From NCBI RefSeq assembly GCF_002530675.1, contig NZ_PCMX01000028.1, forward strand, positions 1 to 50,735: a stretch of 50,735 bases of DNA, in the 5' to 3' direction. Numbering within the stretch: position 1 is the stretch's first letter; each line of letters starts with the position of its first letter. Below the pieces are notes generated by a model that did not search any database, was not told the origin of the DNA, and worked only from the letters and a program-made list of their open reading frames with translations. Shown one piece after another: positions 35,996 to 45,358 of the stretch. The position numbers and the translations under genes are program-made. Origin of the DNA: Flavobacterium columnare NBRC 100251 = ATCC 23463 (GTDB taxonomy: Bacteria > Bacteroidota > Bacteroidia > Flavobacteriales > Flavobacteriaceae).

Positions 35996-37159
35996 TTACT
36001 TTGAAGCAAATAATTTCACATCATTTTCTGAAATTTCATTACCTCCTAGAATAATTAAACGTTCTACAACATTACGTAATTCGCGAATATTACCTGTCCA
36101 ATCATATTCTTGCAATAACTTAATTGCTGAATTAGAAAAAGATTTAGTTGCACTACCTTGTTCATGGGCTATTTTATTCGTAAAATGCTCAATTAGTGCT
36201 GGGATATCATCTCTTCTTTCGTTTAACGCTGGTACTTTTATTAAAATAACGGCTAAACGATGGTATAAGTCCTCACGAAAACGTCCTTCTTCAATTTCTT
36301 TTTTTAAATCTTTGTTGGTTGCTGCTACCACACGTACATTGACTTTTATATCTTTATCAGCCCCTACCCGTTGGATTAAATTTTCTTGTAACGCACGTAG
36401 TACTTTGGCTTGTGCTGATAAACTCATATCTCCTATTTCATCTAAGAAAATAGTTCCTCCATCAGCAGCCTCAAATTTACCCGCTCTATCTTTTACTGCT
36501 GAAGTAAAAGCTCCTTTTACATGACCAAACAATTCACTTTCTATTAACTCCGATGGAATAGCGGCACAATTTACCTCAATCATAGGTCCAGAAGAACGTT
36601 CGCTGCGTTGATGTATTTGATGTGCTACTAATTCTTTTCCTGTTCCATTAGGTCCTGTAATTAATACACGTGCTTCTGTAGGAGCTACTTTTTCGATCAT
36701 TTCTTTTATATGAGATATAGCTGTACTTTCTCCTATCATTTCGTAATTCTTAGAAACTTTTTTCTTTAGAATTTTATTTTCTACGACTAATTTCTTTTTA
36801 TCTAAAGCATTACGTACTGTATTTAATAAGCGGTTTAGATCTGGTGGTTTTGAAATGTAATCAAAAGCACCTAAACGCATGGTATTAACGGCTGTTTCTA
36901 AATCGCCATGTCCTGAAATCATAACCATAGGAATTTCAGGTTTGATTTTTTTTATAGACTCTAAGACTTCTACTCCATCCATTTTAGGCATTTTGATATC
37001 GCAAAGAATTAAGTCGTAATCTTCATTCTTAACTTTATCAAGACCTTGTACTCCATCTTCTGCTTCGTCCACTTTATATGAATCATTTTCTTCCGAAAGA
37101 ATTTTCACTAAAACTCTACGAATTGCCGCTTCATCTTCTACTATTAATATTTTACTCAT
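35996..37159 (-). CDS. NtrC-type sigma-54 response regulator lacking a DNA-binding domain
   Basis: An N-terminal receiver (phosphoacceptor Asp54 in LCDIKMP) is joined to an AAA+ domain (about 140-385). Walker A reads GPNGTGKE, Walker B TIFLDEIGDM and the arginine-finger region is present. The sigma-54-contact loop reads GAFTSA rather than GAFTGA. The protein stops at residue 387, right after the AAA+ domain (ISENDVKLFASK), so the usual Fis-type HTH is missing. It should be able to act on sigma-54 from solution, but has no visible means of promoter choice. No cognate kinase is adjacent. Confidence 0.9.
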   Translation of the reverse strand: MSKILIVEDEAAIRRVLVKILSEENDSYKVDEAEDGVQGLDKVKNEDYDLILCDIKMPKMDGVEVLESIKKIKPEIPMVMISGHGDLETAVNTMRLGAFDYISKPPDLNRLLNTVRNALDKKKLVVENKILKKKVSKNYEMIGESTAISHIKEMIEKVAPTEARVLITGPNGTGKELVAHQIHQRSERSSGPMIEVNCAAIPSELIESELFGHVKGAFTSAVKDRAGKFEAADGGTIFLDEIGDMSLSAQAKVLRALQENLIQRVGADKDIKVNVRVVAATNKDLKKEIEEGRFREDLYHRLAVILIKVPALNERRDDIPALIEHFTNKIAHEQGSATKSFSNSAIKLLQEYDWTGNIRELRNVVERLIILGGNEISENDVKLFASK

Positions 37160-37239
37160 TTTATTTATTTGAAGATCTATATTATATGATTATTCGGAAT
37201 TTACAAAATCAAATTAAGAAATAATCAAATCATCTAATT

Positions 37240-38547
37240 TTAGTATTTAAGCCATTTATATAACTCTTTCCAAGTTGGTTTTTTTCCATACATCAAAATT
37301 CCGACCCTATATATTTTACTAGCAAACCAAACGACACCTAAAAAAGTTCCGAAAAGTAATACTATAGAAACTGCCAATTGCCAAATAGGTACTCCAAAAG
37401 GAATACGCATTAGCATTACAATTGGCGATGTAAATGGAATCATAGAAAATATGGTTGCCACTGTACCGTGTGGATCATTTACCACTGTAAAGAACCCTAC
37501 ATAAATACCTAACATTAAGGGCATAATAATAGGTAACAAAAACTGTTGTGAATCCGTTTCTGAATCAACAGCAGCTCCTATGGCTGCATACAACGAACTA
37601 TATAAGAAATAACCTCCAATAAAATAAACTAAAAAGAAAATAACCGTAGTCAATACAGGTATTTCATTGTAGTAAAGATTTATTTTTTCAATCAAAGAAG
37701 CTATATTTCCTGCTTGTGAAGGCAATTCTTGCATTGCATTATGTACCGTTGAGGCATCGGCTGAATTACCTAAAAATATTGAAGAACCAAACAATAGCAA
37801 TAAACCTAATACTACCCAGATAGTAAATTGCAAAATTCCTGCTAATGAATTACCTATAATTTTCCCCATCATTAATTGATATGGTTTTACAGAAGAAATG
37901 ATTACTTCTATAATTCTTGATGTTTTTTCTTCTATCACGCTGCGCATTACAAAGTTGCCGTAAATGATAATAAACATCATTATTAAATATCCAAAAGCAC
38001 CTCCAAAGAATACTTTTATTTCATTTAAATATTTTAATCCTTCTTCACCTGAAAATTTCGTTATATGGAGTTCTGACTCAACCTTTGCTTTTTCAATCTT
38101 ATCAGAATCAAATCCTAAGATTTTCAGATTTTCTTTAGTTAAATGTGCATCTACTACTTTTTCAATATCTGATACAAATTCTAAACTGGGGCTTTCGTCT
38201 GAAATATATTGGACTTTTTGTATTAATTCTTTTGAATTTACAACTTTTGGAACAAAAATCAAGCCTTCGTAACTTTTTGAAGCAGTGTTCTTTGCCATAT
38301 CAAAAGTCATTTGAGACAAATCCGTATATTTTACATCTTTTTTATCTTTAAAGTCTTTTTTTAAAATTCCCGCTTGATCGTGAATAGCTATTTTTTTGAT
38401 TTCTCCTTTATTTATATTGGCTAGAACGCCAATTAAAAGTGACATTCCTAAAAACAGTAAAGGACTCAAGAATGTCATTACAATAAATGATTTATTGCGA
38501 ACCTTAGCAATAAATTCTCTTTTTATGATTAAACTCAATATATTCAT
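37240..38547 (-). CDS. ABC-2 type transporter permease (NatB-like)
   Basis: The 435 residues begin with a membrane segment preceded by IIKREFIAKVRNKSFIVMTF, the classical NatB/YhaP start. A large extracytoplasmic domain (about 50-170) and a C-terminal block of five membrane helices follow, with the EEKTSRIIEVIISSVKPYQLM motif between them. The gene follows the ATPase gene on the same strand (95-bp gap). Together they form an exporter of the Na+-efflux/lipid-type ABC-2 class; the substrate is not known. Confidence 0.88.
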   Translation of the reverse strand: MNILSLIIKREFIAKVRNKSFIVMTFLSPLLFLGMSLLIGVLANINKGEIKKIAIHDQAGILKKDFKDKKDVKYTDLSQMTFDMAKNTASKSYEGLIFVPKVVNSKELIQKVQYISDESPSLEFVSDIEKVVDAHLTKENLKILGFDSDKIEKAKVESELHITKFSGEEGLKYLNEIKVFFGGAFGYLIMMFIIIYGNFVMRSVIEEKTSRIIEVIISSVKPYQLMMGKIIGNSLAGILQFTIWVVLGLLLLFGSSIFLGNSADASTVHNAMQELPSQAGNIASLIEKINLYYNEIPVLTTVIFFLVYFIGGYFLYSSLYAAIGAAVDSETDSQQFLLPIIMPLMLGIYVGFFTVVNDPHGTVATIFSMIPFTSPIVMLMRIPFGVPIWQLAVSIVLLFGTFLGVVWFASKIYRVGILMYGKKPTWKELYKWLKY

Positions 38548-38642
38548 ATTTCGTGAATTTCGATTTCCAATCGTAAAAACAAATAAATAATGTGTTTCAA
38601 ATCTTATTTTGAAAATTATTTGTTGTTTAATTTTTGTCTTTG

Positions 38643-39569
38643 TTATTTTTTATTAGTTACTGTTTGGATAAAAATATCATTAATTGATGGAATATTTTCT
38701 GCAAAATGGGTTACTTGTCCGTTTTTAATCAAAACTTCCAATAATTCGTTTTGGGTTTTATGCCCTAGATCTATTTCTAACTTAAGATCGTTATTCAACG
38801 ATTTGAAAGTTGTTTTTCCAACGGTAAACTTTTGTGTCAAATCATACATTAATCCTTCTACATTATCTGATAAGATACCTACTTGAAATTTGTGTGTGCG
38901 ATATTCTTTTTTCACATCGCTTACTTTTCCTTCAATTAATTTATTTGATTTATGAATAAGTGCTATATAATCACACATTTCTTCTACACTTTCCATACGA
39001 TGGGTAGAAAAAATAATAGATGTTCCTTGTTTGTTTAATTCTATAATTTCATCTTTAATTAAATTAGCATTTACAGGATCAAAGCCAGAAAAAGGTTCGT
39101 CTAATATTAGTAATTTGGGTTGATGTAATATCGTTACAATAAACTGAATTTTCTGCGCCATTCCTTTGGATAGTTCTTGTATTTTTTTGTTCCACCATCC
39201 TTCAATCCCAAATTTCTCAAACCAATATTTGAGTTGTTTTTTTGCTTCGGCATGAGGCATTCCTTTTAACTGAGCTAAATATAAAGCTTGTTCGCCTACT
39301 TTCATTGTTTTATACAAACCGCGTTCTTCAGGCATATAACCAATATATGATACGTGATGAGGTGCTAATTTTTCACCATCTAAAAACACTTCTCCTTTAT
39401 CAGGCATTGTAATTTGATTGATAATACGTATCAGGGAGGTTTTTCCTGCTCCATTGGGCCCTAAGAGACCATAGATACTCCCTTTTGGAACTTGTAATGA
39501 AACAGAATTCAACGCGGTATAATCGCCATATTGCTTCACTACATTATTTACTTCAAGAATATTGTTCAT
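38643..39569 (-). CDS. ABC transporter ATP-binding protein (NatA-like)
   Basis: The 308-residue ATPase carries Walker A GPNGAGKTS (about 35-43), Q-loop GYMPEERGLYKTMKV, signature LSKGMAQK (variant of LSGGQ, usual in NatA-type ATPases), Walker B LLILDEPFSGFDP and H-loop STHR. The C-terminal 80 residues are the NatA-specific extension. It is the partner of the downstream ABC-2 permease. Upstream lies the dnaJ terminator, so the pair has its own promoter. Confidence 0.92.
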   Translation of the reverse strand: MNNILEVNNVVKQYGDYTALNSVSLQVPKGSIYGLLGPNGAGKTSLIRIINQITMPDKGEVFLDGEKLAPHHVSYIGYMPEERGLYKTMKVGEQALYLAQLKGMPHAEAKKQLKYWFEKFGIEGWWNKKIQELSKGMAQKIQFIVTILHQPKLLILDEPFSGFDPVNANLIKDEIIELNKQGTSIIFSTHRMESVEEMCDYIALIHKSNKLIEGKVSDVKKEYRTHKFQVGILSDNVEGLMYDLTQKFTVGKTTFKSLNNDLKLEIDLGHKTQNELLEVLIKNGQVTHFAENIPSINDIFIQTVTNKK

Positions 39570-39651
39570 TATGCGAGTTTGAGTTGTTTTTTGCTTTTAT
39601 ATAAGAGTTGTAAAAGTAAATAATTAGTTTCTGATAAATAGAACATGTTAC

Positions 39652-39693
39652 AAAAAATCCCAACTTTTGACAGTAAAAGTTGGGATTTTTTTT
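39652..39693. terminator. Terminator downstream of dnaJ
   Basis: ATCCCAACTTTT (39657-39668) and AAAAGTTGGGAT (39675-39686) form a perfect 12-bp stem with loop GACAGT, flanked by A and T runs. It ends grpE-dnaJ transcription ahead of the natA-like gene. Confidence 0.92.
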
Positions 39694-39728
39694 GAATCTT
39701 TCATTTACAATGTTAAAGAATTTGTAAA

Positions 39729-40844
39729 TTACGAGAACATATCTTTTACTTTCTCAAAAAAGGACTTATCTGTTTTTTCTGGTTTTGGATTGAAATTTGG
39801 GTTTTCAAGGTTTTCTTCAAAGAATTTCTTTTGTTCTTTTGAAAGGTTTTTAGGAGTCCAGACATTGATATGTACTAGCATATCTCCATTACCATAATTA
39901 TTCAGACTCGGGATTCCTTTTCCTTTTAAACGCAAGATTTTTCCTGACTGAATGCCTTCTTCTAGCTTGATACGAACTTTACCCGTAACTGCATCTATAT
40001 CTTTTGACACCCCTAATACTGCCTCGGGATAACTAATATATAAATCATAATGCAGGTTTTCTCCTTCGCGTTTTAAAGTTGGATGTTCAATTTCTTCAAT
40101 AGCCACAATCAAATCACCTGCCACTCCATTACCTGGTGCATCATTTCCTTTACTGGCTACTTTTAACTGCATTCCATCTACTACCCCCGCAGGAATTTTG
40201 ATAGATACGGTATCGTCTTCTAAGATCATTCCTTGTGAGTCTGCATTAGAAGGTTTTTTATCAATCATTTGACCTAAACCACCGCAAGAAGGACAAGGTG
40301 AAGCTGTTTGCATTCTACCTAAAATGGTATTTTGTATTTTGACAACTTGACCTGAACCATTACAGGTTGAACATGTTCTGTAAGTAACTCCTTCCGCTTG
40401 TGTTTTTCTTTTTACTTTTATTTTTTTCTCAACACCAGTAGCAATTTCTTCTAGTGTTAGCTTTACTTTTATACGAAGGTTACTTCCTTTTGCACGACGC
40501 TGACCGCCACCGCCACCAAAACCTCCGAAGCCTCCTCCAAAAGCACTTCCGAAAATATCTCCAAATTGGCTAAAGATATCATCCATATTCATGTGGTGTC
40601 CTCCAAAACCTCCAGCTCCATCAAATGCGGCATGACCGTATTGATCGTATTTTGCTCGTTTATCAGCATCACTTAATACTTCATAAGCTTCAGCCGCTTC
40701 TTTAAATTTTTCCTCAGCGGCCTTATCTCCTGGATTTTTATCTGGATGAAATTCAATCGCTTTTTTACGATATGCTTTTTTAATTTCTGACTCCGAAGCT
40801 CCTTTACTAACGCCTAATATTTCGTAAAAATCTTTCTTGCTCAT
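39729..40844 (-). CDS. dnaJ: Chaperone DnaJ with reduced zinc-finger domain
   Basis: The 371 residues have a J domain (1-70) with HPD at 33-35, a Gly/Phe-rich region (about 75-118), a zinc region and two C-terminal substrate-binding domains. Only two CxxCxGxG motifs remain (Cys158/161 in [10 protein letters not shown] and Cys184/187 in CPSCGGLG). E. coli DnaJ has four. By sequence context the two match motifs 2 and 3, which form zinc centre II; motifs 1 and 4 are missing. I recall the same layout in other flavobacterial DnaJ proteins. It lies downstream of grpE, 71 bp apart. Confidence 0.95.
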   Translation of the reverse strand: MSKKDFYEILGVSKGASESEIKKAYRKKAIEFHPDKNPGDKAAEEKFKEAAEAYEVLSDADKRAKYDQYGHAAFDGAGGFGGHHMNMDDIFSQFGDIFGSAFGGGFGGFGGGGGQRRAKGSNLRIKVKLTLEEIATGVEKKIKVKRKTQAEGVTYRTCSTCNGSGQVVKIQNTILGRMQTASPCPSCGGLGQMIDKKPSNADSQGMILEDDTVSIKIPAGVVDGMQLKVASKGNDAPGNGVAGDLIVAIEEIEHPTLKREGENLHYDLYISYPEAVLGVSKDIDAVTGKVRIKLEEGIQSGKILRLKGKGIPSLNNYGNGDMLVHINVWTPKNLSKEQKKFFEENLENPNFNPKPEKTDKSFFEKVKDMFS

Positions 40845-40915
40845 AATTTTTATTTCAAATTTGAAGTTTGAAATTTGAAACTGTTTACTGATCTCAAATC
40901 TCTAATTTCAAATTA

Positions 40916-41455
40916 TTAATTTCCTATTACTACTTTAGGAAAACGAATAATTTTATCACCTAATTTGTATCCTTTTTCAACTACATCTACCACTTTTCCT
41001 TTTAAATCTTCTCCAGCGGGAATTTGTGTAATTGCTTCTGCAAAATCAGCATCAAATAGATCTCCTTGTTTTATTTCTACTTCATTTAATCCTTTTGAGA
41101 TGAGTGTTGATTTAAATTTCTCATGAATTAACTCAACTCCTTTTACCAATGCTTCATCTTCTGATTTTGAAATTTGTGTCCAAGCCCTATCAAAATCATC
41201 TAAAACGGGTAACATAGCTTGTAATACTTCCTGCCCTGCTGTTTTGAATAATTCAATACGTTCCTTTGAGGTACGTTTTTTATAATTTTCAAATTCAGCA
41301 AAAAGACGTAAGAATTTATCCTTTTCGTTTGCTAACTCTTCTTGCAGTTTTTCCTCAATAGTTGTTTCGGTTGCTGGAGCGGTTTCTTTTTGTTGCTCTT
41401 GAGTTTCTTCTGTATTGTTTATTTCTAATTCTTTTTCTGTATTTTCGGCATTCAT
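40916..41455 (-). CDS. grpE: Nucleotide exchange factor GrpE
   Basis: The 179-residue protein has a glutamate-rich disordered N-terminus (about 1-40), a long coiled-coil helix with FAEFENYKKRTSKER and the conserved MLPVLDDFDRAW. The C-terminal beta domain ends GYKLGDKIIRFPKVVIG. It exchanges ADP on DnaK and partners the downstream dnaJ. The promoter (41482-41513) is a good TTG-N21-TACTTTTG match. No hrcA gene or CIRCE element is visible upstream. Confidence 0.95.
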   Translation of the reverse strand: MNAENTEKELEINNTEETQEQQKETAPATETTIEEKLQEELANEKDKFLRLFAEFENYKKRTSKERIELFKTAGQEVLQAMLPVLDDFDRAWTQISKSEDEALVKGVELIHEKFKSTLISKGLNEVEIKQGDLFDADFAEAITQIPAGEDLKGKVVDVVEKGYKLGDKIIRFPKVVIGN

Positions 41456-41481
41456 TGTCTTATCATTTTGAATTGCGATTG

Positions 41482-41513
41482 CAAAAGTATTGCCAAAAAA
41501 TCAAAAATGCCAA
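41482..41513 (-). promoter_or_regulatory. Promoter of grpE-dnaJ (TTG-N21-TACTTTTG)
   Basis: Minus-strand TTG (41511-41513) and TACTTTTG (41482-41489) are 21 bases apart, within the 17-23 range of the Flavobacterium consensus. The leader to the grpE ATG is about 20-25 bases. Confidence 0.65.
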
Positions 41514-41585
41514 ATTGTCACTTTTTTTTTATTTTCGACAAGACAATTTACAAATTAGTACCTAGTAATCAATACGTTAATTATC

Positions 41586-42184
41586 ATTAAAAAATTACTA
41601 GCCTCCATTTCTTTGATTGTCATTTCTTCATTTATTTCTTGTAAAAAAGACTCTACTACTACGAATAGTTACCTAACTCATTTGCCTAAAATTAAAGGTG
41701 AAAAATATCAAGTAGATACAGTAAATTCTGTAATCTATTGGACTGGTTTTAAATCTTCTAGAAAACATACTGGTACTTTAAAATTTAGAGAAGGAATACT
41801 TATTTGTAATCAAGATTCTATTGTCTTAGGACGCTTTTATATGAATATGAGTTCAATAACAGTGACTGATTTAAAAAATAAGGAAGATCAAAATAGATTA
41901 GAAAGCCACCTAAAGGGTTTTGTTGATAAAAATATTAAGGATCTTTTTTTTATGTATTCAAATTTCCAGTTTCTGACTTTAGAATTACTAATTCAGAAAT
42001 AAAAGGTGACAAAACAATTCTTTGTGGAAACTTAACAATTAAAGGCATTACAAAATCGGTTAATTTTTCAACTAGCATCCATATTGATGATAACCAAATA
42101 AGTTTAAGAAGCGATACTTTGCAACTGAATAGGAGATACTGGAACGTAAAATTATGGTTCAAAAAGTATTTTCAACAATCTTAA
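41586..42184 (+). pseudogene. Broken YceI-domain lipoprotein gene
   Basis: Reading from ATT 41586 gives IKKLLASISL..., a lipoprotein signal with lipobox FISC. The YceI pattern follows: YQVDTVNSVIYWTGFK, HTGTLKFREG and the region of LESHLKGFVDKNIKDLFF. After a run of eight T (41944-41951) the frame is lost and soon stops at 42000. One frame over, the YceI tail continues cleanly (FPVSDFRITNSEIKGDKT... to LWFKKYFQQS, TAA 42182). A ninth T would restore one 198-codon gene. The initiator is also ATT where ATG is expected. Two independent lesions suggest decay. Confidence 0.8.
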
Positions 42185-42252
42185 AGACGAATTTATAAGC
42201 AATCAAATTCAGATACAGGTAAATATTGTCGCTAAGAAGATAAGAAATTGAT

Positions 42253-43158
42253 TTACTTTAATAGATTATTGAGTGCGTCATCAAGATTTGCATATAAAAA
42301 CTGAAATCCTTTTTGTTGAATTTTTAGAGATGATACGCGCTGTGAATCGTATAATAGTACGTGCTTTTCACCGAGTATTAATTTCATTAAAAATTTTGGC
42401 AGATTAACTACTATAAGAGGTTTTTCTAAAAATCTATTCAATATAAACATAAATTCTTTATGTGTTACAGGATCTGGTGCTACAGCATTATAAATTCCTT
42501 GTAATTGAAGATCTAATGCAAAAACAAATAGCCTCGCCAAATCTTTTATGTGTATCCAAGACTGCCACTGCTGACCTGATCCAAACAGGACTCCCAAACC
42601 TACTTGCAACGGATTAAGTATTTCGGGCAATACGCCTCCTTTTTTAGACAAAACTAAACCAATCCGTAACTTACAAACTTTTACCCCTAAATGAATGAAC
42701 TTGTCTGCACTTTCTTCCCATTTTTTTACTACGTTGGACAAAAAAGAATCATCAAAATCCAGAAAATCTTCTGTATAATATTTTTCAATACACGATGGAT
42801 AAACACCTATAGCTGAAGCTGTAACTATATTTTTCACTTCATTAGGGGTGTTTTGCAAAAGTTTATACAACATTTGCATAGGAAGTATACGGCTGTTTAT
42901 TATTTCTTGCTTATACCCTGAGGTCCATCTTTTACTTATAGAGGCTCCAGCTAAGTGAATTATGGAATGTACTCCTTCTATACAAGCTGAATCTATTTCA
43001 CCTTTTTGGGGATTCCAATAAAAACCTTTGGTATTATCCGAATGTGTTAACTTATTCCTAGAAGTCGTTAGATAATGCACAAAAATACCTTTTGCATGCA
43101 AAATCTTTATAATTTCTTTACCTACTAAACCTGTAGCTCCTGTAACTAAAACTTTCAC
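42253..43158 (-). CDS. TIGR01777 family NAD(P)-dependent epimerase-like protein
   Basis: The 301-residue SDR-type protein opens with the Rossmann motif VTGATGLVG (residues 5-13). The family signatures are present: HLAGASISKRWTSGYKQEIINSR, SAIGVYPS and GSGQQWQSWIHIKDLARL. It is the bacterial YfcH-like group, whose reaction is not known. The start codon is GTG at 43158, directly followed by the Rossmann strand, so no other start is likely. The next gene upstream (DUF4442) is 76 bp away on the same strand. Confidence 0.9.
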   Translation of the reverse strand: MKVLVTGATGLVGKEIIKILHAKGIFVHYLTTSRNKLTHSDNTKGFYWNPQKGEIDSACIEGVHSIIHLAGASISKRWTSGYKQEIINSRILPMQMLYKLLQNTPNEVKNIVTASAIGVYPSCIEKYYTEDFLDFDDSFLSNVVKKWEESADKFIHLGVKVCKLRIGLVLSKKGGVLPEILNPLQVGLGVLFGSGQQWQSWIHIKDLARLFVFALDLQLQGIYNAVAPDPVTHKEFMFILNRFLEKPLIVVNLPKFLMKLILGEKHVLLYDSQRVSSLKIQQKGFQFLYANLDDALNNLLK

Positions 43159-43234
43159 TATCTTTTTTATACAAATTTAACAATAGGAAAAGGGTACTTC
43201 ATCTTATTTAGGATTAGTTTAACTCTTTAGGGGG

Positions 43235-43690
43235 TTATTTCTTTACACGAACTGTCCATTCAAAATCCATAACTGAAACTTGATCGCCTTTTTGATCTGT
43301 TCCAATAGATTTCATCCAAAAAGTTTGTCCTTCACCTGTAGCAATTGTTTTTTTTATTGCTTCTTTAATTAAATGTCCATCGTTACACGTAAATGTAATC
43401 CTTCCAGTAGCTTTTTTTGTAAAAGTCCCTTTGTTGTTTGCGACTAACATAGAGATGGTTTTCCCGCTTTCTTTGATTTGTTTCATAACCAAAGCTCCTG
43501 TTGTTAATTCTGCTGCCATAGCCTGAACTGCAAAATACATAGAATTAAATGGGTTTTGATTAAACCACCTATGTTTAACAGTTGCTTGGCATATACAATC
43601 GTCTATTAATTTTACTCTAACTCCACTCCAAAAAGCGGAAGGTAATTTAAAAAAAAGAAACAAATTCAATTTAGCTGGTGTAAATTTCAT
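43235..43690 (-). CDS. DUF4442 (hotdog-fold) protein
   Basis: The 151-residue protein has the DUF4442 layout: the FKLPSAFWSGVRV start, RWFNQNPFNSMYFAVQAMAAELTTG as the central hotdog helix and a beta-rich C-terminus. These proteins resemble PaaI-type thioesterases, but the catalytic activity is not established for DUF4442. The ATG start at 43690 follows an AT-rich spacer of 279 bp, shared divergently with the DUF4870 gene. A role in acyl-CoA metabolism is only a family-based guess. Confidence 0.8.
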   Translation of the reverse strand: MKFTPAKLNLFLFFKLPSAFWSGVRVKLIDDCICQATVKHRWFNQNPFNSMYFAVQAMAAELTTGALVMKQIKESGKTISMLVANNKGTFTKKATGRITFTCNDGHLIKEAIKKTIATGEGQTFWMKSIGTDQKGDQVSVMDFEWTVRVKK

Positions 43691-43879
43691 ATCAATTTTG
43701 ACTTATAGTGTTATACTGTAAATTCTTAAACTTAAAAAAACTCATAAAGATTACGCTCTTTCTTAGAGTATTGACTTTGCTAATCTACAAAAAAATACTA
43801 TGCACGCCTATTTTTTTTAAAATGTTAATATTTTGTTAATTTACATTACTTTGTTTTACATAGTACCTGTTTTTTACAT

Positions 43880-43887
43880 TATCTTTG
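43880..43887 (+). promoter_or_regulatory. -7 box of the DUF4870 gene
   Basis: TATCTTTG fits TAnnTTTG, 82 bp before the ATG at 43970. The nearest TTG is 26 bases upstream, outside the usual spacing, so the -33 element is uncertain. Confidence 0.45.
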
Positions 43888-43969
43888 TATAGGAAATTAA
43901 TAAGTAAAAAAGAGTATTGTTCTTATTACACAACTATTTTAAACATCATTAATCAAAAACCATACGATC

Positions 43970-44434
43970 ATGGAACCATCATCAATCACGAAACAAGAGA
44001 AAAATTACGCTTCAATTACACATTTAAGCGCTTTTAGTAAATTCATATTTCCTTTAGGAAATTATATTATACCTATAGTTCTATGGGGATCTAAAAAGAA
44101 GGAATCTTTTTTTATTAATTTTCATGGTAAACAAATCATTAATTTTCAACTTAGCATTTTATTATATACTATTATAATGGCTATTCTTGCTATTCCTTCC
44201 ATAATAGCTAGTTTAGTAAGTACTTTTAGTTGGGAAGAAATAGAAAAAGGACATATCCTATTAGAAAATTTAGATTTCTACCACTTATTAGGTCTCGGTA
44301 TTTTTGGGATAATATGTCTTGGAGTTATAATTTTGTTAAAAATAATAGAATTTTTTTATATTATATATGGCGCAATTATGGCTAATGAAGGTGTTTATTT
44401 TAGATATCCGTTAACTATTTCTTTTTTTAAATAA
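43970..44434 (+). CDS. DUF4870 family membrane protein
   Basis: The 154-residue protein has the DUF4870 arrangement: ASITHLSAFSKFIFPLGNYIIPIVLW (helix 1 with HLS), a FINFHGKQIINFQLS re-entry motif and two further long membrane helices (about 63-90 and 108-140). The function is unknown. It overlaps the next gene by one base (TAATG at 44432-44436), so the two are translationally coupled. Confidence 0.85.
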   Translation: MEPSSITKQEKNYASITHLSAFSKFIFPLGNYIIPIVLWGSKKKESFFINFHGKQIINFQLSILLYTIIMAILAIPSIIASLVSTFSWEEIEKGHILLENLDFYHLLGLGIFGIICLGVIILLKIIEFFYIIYGAIMANEGVYFRYPLTISFFK

Positions 44435-44916
44435 TGAGAGCTATAATAACACTATTTTTAAGCCTTTTTTATGTTTCTTTTTATTGTCAATCAAAAACAG
44501 AGATCCTTCAAGAAATACAAACTTTAGACGCTGAGTTTTGGAAAAGTTACAATTCTTGTAGCACAAAAAACATGACAAAGTATGTTTGTAACGACATAGA
44601 ATTTTATCACGACAAAGGAGGAATTACATTGGGGAAAAAAAATTTAATAAACTCAATAAAAACCAATTTGTGTTCAAATAAAAATTACAAAATAAGAAGA
44701 GAATTGATTAAAGGAACAGAACATTTTTCAATATTATACGAACAAGGAACCCCTTATGGTCTCTTACACAGTGGAGAACATCTCTTTTTATTAACAATCA
44801 ACAACAATAAGGAATATGCTGATGGGAAAGCTAAATTCGTGCATCTTTGGTTACTTGAAAACAACCAATGGAAGATGAAAAGAATTTACAGTTATGATCA
44901 TCAGTCCATACAATAA
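44434..44916 (+). CDS. Secreted SnoaL/DUF4440-like protein
   Basis: The 160-residue protein begins with a signal peptide (cleaved near FYCQ, residue 17-18). Its remainder matches the NTF2-like pattern: LDAEFWKSYNSCSTKNMTKYVCNDIEFYHDKGG, later HSGEHLFLLT and FVHLWLLENNQWKMKRIYSYDH. The DUF4440/SnoaL fold binds small ligands; a catalytic role is not implied. The gene is coupled to the DUF4870 gene by a 1-bp overlap and stops 6 bp before the TCAA tract. Confidence 0.82.
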   Translation: MRAIITLFLSLFYVSFYCQSKTEILQEIQTLDAEFWKSYNSCSTKNMTKYVCNDIEFYHDKGGITLGKKNLINSIKTNLCSNKNYKIRRELIKGTEHFSILYEQGTPYGLLHSGEHLFLLTINNNKEYADGKAKFVHLWLLENNQWKMKRIYSYDHQSIQ

Positions 44917-44921
44917 AGAGT

Positions 44922-44989
<68 letters not shown>

Positions 44990-45023
44990 GAAATGAACAG
45001 TTTAACAACAAAAAAAAAATCTT

Positions 45024-45353
45024 ATGAACATTGAGAACACAAAGGCTCAGATGCGCAAAGGAGTTTTAGAATTTTGCATCTTATCGGTATTAAAAGAAAA
45101 AGATGCTTATACCTCGGAAATCCTTGATACACTGAAAAAAGCCAAATTATTAGTTGTGGAAGGAACGGTATACCCTCTATTAACCAGACTCAAAAATGAC
45201 GGCTTATTAACTTATCGATGGGAAGAATCTACCTCTGGACCACCAAGAAAATACTATGGTTTAACAGAGGAAGGAAAAAATTTTTTAAAAGAGCTAAGCA
45301 TAACCTGGAATGAACTTGCAGGAGCAGTAAATACTATAACATCACAAAACTAA
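45024..45353 (+). CDS. PadR family transcriptional regulator
   Basis: The 109-residue winged-helix protein has all PadR marks: MRKGVLEFCILSVLKEKDAYTSEIL, then VVEGTVYPLLTRLKNDGLL as the recognition helix and turn, and the SGPPRKYYGLTEEG wing. It is of the short type without a long C-terminal coiled coil. It is followed after 5 bp by the PspC gene and very probably represses its own operon. Ten A (45010-45019) and the TCAA tract lie just upstream. Confidence 0.92.
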   Translation: MNIENTKAQMRKGVLEFCILSVLKEKDAYTSEILDTLKKAKLLVVEGTVYPLLTRLKNDGLLTYRWEESTSGPPRKYYGLTEEGKNFLKELSITWNELAGAVNTITSQN

Positions 45354-45358
45354 GACTT

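Noticed and set aside
40845..40915. TTTGAAATTTGAAA repeats between grpE and dnaJ as an operator
   Set aside because: Short AT-rich self-similar sequence of a kind common in intergenic spacers here; too weak to claim a function.
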